64,000 nt of DNA, taken from positions 3,472,001-3,536,000 of the forward strand of contig NZ_CP075583.1 in the NCBI RefSeq assembly GCF_023509035.1, written 5' to 3'. The position numbers were made by a program, and so were the translations under genes. This DNA comes from Janthinobacterium lividum (GTDB taxonomy: Bacteria > Pseudomonadota > Gammaproteobacteria > Burkholderiales > Burkholderiaceae_D). This document shows positions 61,279-64,000 of the stretch, in pieces; the stretch's first letter is position 1; every line of letters begins with the position of its first letter. A model generated the notes under the pieces. It was not told where the DNA came from. It did not search any database and worked only from the letters and a program-made list of their open reading frames with translations.

Positions 61279-62187
61279 TCAATCCCGGTAAAGGGGTTCG
61301 GGGCGGCCGGCCACGTCCAGGCGCACGGCAAAGAGCCCGCCGGCCTGCGGCTGGCGCGCCAGTTCGTCGTCATGCGCGCCTTCGCGCGCACTGGTGATGT
61401 ACAGGGTGCGCAGGTCGGCGCCGCCAAAGGCGATCATGGTGGGGCGAGTGACGGGCACGCGCACGATGCCGATGATCTCGCCCTGCGGCGAGAAGCGCAG
61501 CACCCTGCCGCCTTCATATTGCGCGCTCCAGTAGCAGCCTTCGGCGTCCAGTGCCGCGCCATCGGGGCGGCCGCCATACACGGCTTCTTCGCCCTTGGCG
61601 GGCAGGCGGGCAAACACCTTGCGCTCGCCGACCTGGCCGCTGGCCGCGTCAAACGCGAAACGGTAGATCACGTGGTTCGGCGTGTCGGACTGGAACAGCG
61701 AGGCGCCGTCCGCCGCGAAGGCAAGGCCGTTGCTGACTTTGACGCCAAGAGCTTGTTGCGGCCCCCAGCCCAGGCGCGTGGCGCCTCGTTCCAGGCAAAA
61801 CATGGCTGCCAGTTCCGTCGTGCGCGGCTCGTACATGGCGCCGGCCCAGAAACGCCCGGCGCTGTCGCAGCGGCCATCGTTGAAGCGCATGTCGCGGCTG
61901 TCGTAGGGCGCATCGGCCAGCTTGTCGAGCAAGCCTTCCTGCGGATAAAAGCGGTAGAAACCGTCGCGCAAGGCCGCCACCAGGCCGCTCTTTTCAGCCA
62001 GGGCGATGCAGCCCGGCTCGCACGGCACCCACCAGACGCGGTCGAGGCCCGTCGCCGGATCGTAGCGGTGCAGGCGGCGTCCGGCGATGTCGATCCAATA
62101 CAGGCACTGTTCGGCCACGCTCCACAGCGGGCATTCGCCCAGCTGTGCGCGCGCATCGAGTAGCATTTCGGCTTGCCATTCACGCAT
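61279..62187 (-). CDS. SMP-30/gluconolactonase family protein, probable sulfogluconolactonase
   Basis: A 302-aa six-bladed beta-propeller lactonase. The metal ligands of the family are seen as E17 in ARAQLGECPLWSV, the Asn in the NDGRCDSAGRFWAGAM stretch (about 102), and later Asn and Asp in KVSNGLAFAADGASLFQSDT, all expected for SMP-30. It opens the sugar-acid lactone made by the preceding oxidation. ATG 62,187 overlaps the epimerase stop by 8 bp (ATGCGTGA). In sulfo-ED the lactonase is an SMP-30 protein, which agrees. Confidence 0.85.
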   Translation of the reverse strand: MREWQAEMLLDARAQLGECPLWSVAEQCLYWIDIAGRRLHRYDPATGLDRVWWVPCEPGCIALAEKSGLVAALRDGFYRFYPQEGLLDKLADAPYDSRDMRFNDGRCDSAGRFWAGAMYEPRTTELAAMFCLERGATRLGWGPQQALGVKVSNGLAFAADGASLFQSDTPNHVIYRFAFDAASGQVGERKVFARLPAKGEEAVYGGRPDGAALDAEGCYWSAQYEGGRVLRFSPQGEIIGIVRVPVTRPTMIAFGGADLRTLYITSAREGAHDDELARQPQAGGLFAVRLDVAGRPEPLYRD

Positions 62188-63085
62188 GCTGCCACCCCTC
62201 AGTTTCTTGAATGGCCAGGCGCATGGCGATGTGCAAGGTCTCGCCGGGCGCCAGCAGGCGCATGCCCGTGTTTTGCGCACCGTGCGCGGCCAGCGCAAAC
62301 GCATTGTTGGCGTGCGTGACGGGTTCGAGGGCAATGAAGCCGCGTTCATCGTTGGGTGCGAAGCACACGAGGTGGCGGCAGTTGTCGCTGGCCGACAGCT
62401 GCACGCTGTAGTCGCCGTAATACAGGCTGGCACGGCCAGTCCAGCCGCTGTAGCAATGGTCGCTGTGCCAGCCAGCCACCGGCTGCGGCGTGGCAAATGG
62501 CGACACTTGCGCCACGGGCGCGAGGCCAGCCGGCAAGTGGTCGGCGCCCATGCTCCACACGCCGTCCCATTGCGTCTGCAGGCGCAGGCCCGGCGCCAGC
62601 GGAAAGTAGGGGTGAAAACCCAGGCCTGCGGGCATGGTGCGCGTGTCGTCATTACGCACCGATAAAGTCAGGCGCAAGCCGGCAGCGTCGAGCAGCACGG
62701 TTTGCCGCGCTTCGCAGGCGAACGGCCAGTCGGCGTCGCCGCCATGCACCAGCAGCAGTTCGGCGCTGTCGTCCGCACGCGCCGCAACGTGCCAGGCGCG
62801 CTGCCAGCCAACGCCATGGATGCTGTGCGGCTCGGGCGGGAAATTGGCGCGCAACGCATACGTCTGTTCCTGCGCCTGCAGCACGGCGTTGCCGATGCGG
62901 TTTGAATATGGCGCCAGCGGGTAGCACGCCATCTGCCGCACGCTCGCAGCGGCCGGTTTAGCCGGCGCGGCGCGCAGAATGTCGCGCCCGCGCCAGCGGA
63001 AAGCCGCCAGCGCGCCACCCGTGGCCGGGTGGACGTCGGCGCGGCAGTCGCCGTGCGCAAGGGTGAAGGGGGACTGGTGGTCCAT
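62180..63085 (-). CDS. Aldose 1-epimerase (possible sulfoquinovose mutarotase)
   Basis: A 301-aa galactose-mutarotase-like protein that interconverts sugar anomers. It has PLAPYSNRIGNAVLQAQEQT, the NRI motif with PEPHSIHGVGWQRAWHVAA (catalytic His in HG), and further MPAGLGFHPYFPLAPGL with the second His and the conserved Pro-Phe. The catalytic Glu is near EPVTHANN. E. coli sulfoglycolysis also has a mutarotase (YihR). ATG 63,085 is chosen because the conserved domain begins right there and a longer frame would run through the permease gene. Confidence 0.83.
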   Translation of the reverse strand: MDHQSPFTLAHGDCRADVHPATGGALAAFRWRGRDILRAAPAKPAAASVRQMACYPLAPYSNRIGNAVLQAQEQTYALRANFPPEPHSIHGVGWQRAWHVAARADDSAELLLVHGGDADWPFACEARQTVLLDAAGLRLTLSVRNDDTRTMPAGLGFHPYFPLAPGLRLQTQWDGVWSMGADHLPAGLAPVAQVSPFATPQPVAGWHSDHCYSGWTGRASLYYGDYSVQLSASDNCRHLVCFAPNDERGFIALEPVTHANNAFALAAHGAQNTGMRLLAPGETLHIAMRLAIQETEGWQHA

Positions 63086-63087
63086 AT

Positions 63088-63918
63088 TCAGCCCTTCAAG
63101 CCGCCCGAGGTCAGGCCGCTGACGACCTTTTCCTGGAAAATCACGATCAGCACGACGATGGGCACGATGGCCACCACCAGTGCCGCCGAAATGATCGGCC
63201 ACGGGAAGGCAAATTCGCCTTGGTACAGCTGGATGCCGACGGGCAGGGTGCGGTAGGCCACGGCCGAATTCATCGACAGCGCCAGCAGGAACTCGTCCCA
63301 GGAATTCACAAACGCCAGGATGGCGGCCGTGGCCACGCCAGGGGCGGCCAGCGGCAGCACGATGCGCCACAGGGCGCTCAGCCGGGTACAGCCGTCGAGC
63401 ATGGCCGCATTTTCGATGTCGCGCGGGATATCCTGGAAAAAGCTGACCATCATCAGGGTGCAGATGGGCAGGTTGAGCACCGTGTAGGGCAGCACGAGCG
63501 CCCAGTAGGAGTTCAGCAAGCCCAGGCTGCGCATGATCTCGAACAGCGGGACCATCAGGGTCACCAGCGGGAACATCGACACGCCGATGATGGCCGTCAG
63601 GATCAGGCCACGGAAACGCAGGCGCAAACGGGCGATCGCATATGCGGCCAGCGCGCTGATGAACAGGCTGAGCAGGGTCGACAGGCCGGCCACGATCAGG
63701 CTATTGGTGAGAAACGTCAGCAGCGGCTGGTCCTGGAAGGCTGAAATGAAATTGCCGATGGTCGGTTCGTGCGGCCAGTAGGTGATCGGCTTTTGCGTCA
63801 GTTCGCTTTCGGTCTTCAGCGAGGTAAACAGGATCCACAGGGCGGGGAAGACGCCATTGAGGATGACGATCGCGGCGGCGAACCAGCGCAGGCGCTTCGA
63901 TGAAAACAGGCCGCTCAT
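63088..63918 (-). CDS. Carbohydrate ABC transporter permease (MalG/UgpE type)
   Basis: A 276-aa permease with six membrane helices. The conserved cytoplasmic EAA loop reads IENAAMLDGCTRLSALWRIV, LPLAAPGVATAAILAF, which contacts the ATPase. It is the second permease of a CUT1-type sugar importer. The partner permease lies just upstream with an ATGA overlap. In Rhizobium-type sulfo-ED clusters an ABC importer brings in sulfoquinovose or its glyceryl glycoside; the binding protein and ATPase would lie beyond the window. Confidence 0.88.
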   Translation of the reverse strand: MSGLFSSKRLRWFAAAIVILNGVFPALWILFTSLKTESELTQKPITYWPHEPTIGNFISAFQDQPLLTFLTNSLIVAGLSTLLSLFISALAAYAIARLRLRFRGLILTAIIGVSMFPLVTLMVPLFEIMRSLGLLNSYWALVLPYTVLNLPICTLMMVSFFQDIPRDIENAAMLDGCTRLSALWRIVLPLAAPGVATAAILAFVNSWDEFLLALSMNSAVAYRTLPVGIQLYQGEFAFPWPIISAALVVAIVPIVVLIVIFQEKVVSGLTSGGLKG

Positions 63919-64000
63919 TCTTTGTCTCCTCTTACATATTTCAGATACACAAACGTGGTGGCCATTGACAGCAGGAACATGAAGACCGCCAGGGTCGAGC
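63915..64000 (-). CDS. Sugar ABC transporter permease, C-terminal fragment (MalF type)
   Basis: The last 27 codons of a permease gene cut off by the window edge: STLAVFMFLLSMATTFVYLK followed by YVRGDKE. The stop overlaps the next gene's start (ATGA). The final helix plus a charged tail is typical of the first permease of CUT1 importers. Confidence 0.75.
   Translation of the reverse strand, partial: STLAVFMFLLSMATTFVYLKYVRGDKE

Overview
The window is a GC-rich chromosomal segment from a Betaproteobacterium, most probably an Oxalobacteraceae member of the Janthinobacterium/Duganella/Massilia type. That call rests on codon use, the PAS- and Tar-type chemoreceptors, the Burkholderiales-type porin, and the family make-up of the housekeeping genes. 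It is inference from protein style; no rRNA gene is present.

Region 1 (1-21,650) is the late half of a contractile-tailed prophage, read left to right: portal, a moron gene, a metallopeptidase-like gene, scaffold, P22-type coat protein, head-tail joining genes, tail sheath, an HNH-AP2 homing endonuclease, tail tube, tail chaperones joined by a -1 programmed frameshift, tape measure, a Mu-like baseplate module (gp43 to gp48 types), tail fibre with its chaperone, and a holin / GH19 endolysin / Rz-Rz1 lysis cassette. Hairpin terminators punctuate the operon. Terminases, integrase and lysogeny genes lie to the left, outside the window.

Region 2 (21,650-28,304) is an accessory zone. It holds a degenerate hicAB toxin-antitoxin operon, a truncated SRAP gene joined in frame to an Rz1 relic of a second lysis cassette, a PAS chemoreceptor, a three-gene cassette of unknown function, a trypsin-like protease, and a repeat-rich stretch that ends at a tRNA-Leu(UAA) gene. 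The 3' end of that tRNA faces the accessory zone, so it is a candidate integration site.

Region 3 (28,305-51,530) is ordinary chromosome: TonB-dependent receptor, small envelope proteins, orphan ParB-like protein, penicillin-acylase-type hydrolase, a transsulfuration pair (cystathionine beta-synthase and gamma-synthase/lyase), thymidine kinase, a chemoreceptor, Prc protease, a LysR-MFS divergent pair, pentapeptide-repeat protein and AlaC-type aminotransferase. Three near-identical ~88-nt elements (45.3, 47.7 and 51.4 kb), each with an anti-Shine-Dalgarno loop and a strong terminator, look like a multicopy small-RNA family.

Region 4 (51,553-64,000, all minus strand) has glpK-glpD and then a cluster that reads as sulfoquinovose catabolism: TSUP exporter, sulfoquinovosidase with the catalytic spacing of E. 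coli YihQ, porin, aldehyde dehydrogenase, SDR dehydrogenase, SMP-30 lactonase, aldose epimerase and a sugar ABC importer. This matches a sulfo-Entner-Doudoroff route whose dehydratase and aldolase would lie beyond the right edge.

Eight otherwise conserved genes each carry a single-base frameshift, several in G/C runs of five where six are expected. This pattern looks more like homopolymer miscalls in the assembly than real gene loss, so those genes should not be called dead without checking reads.
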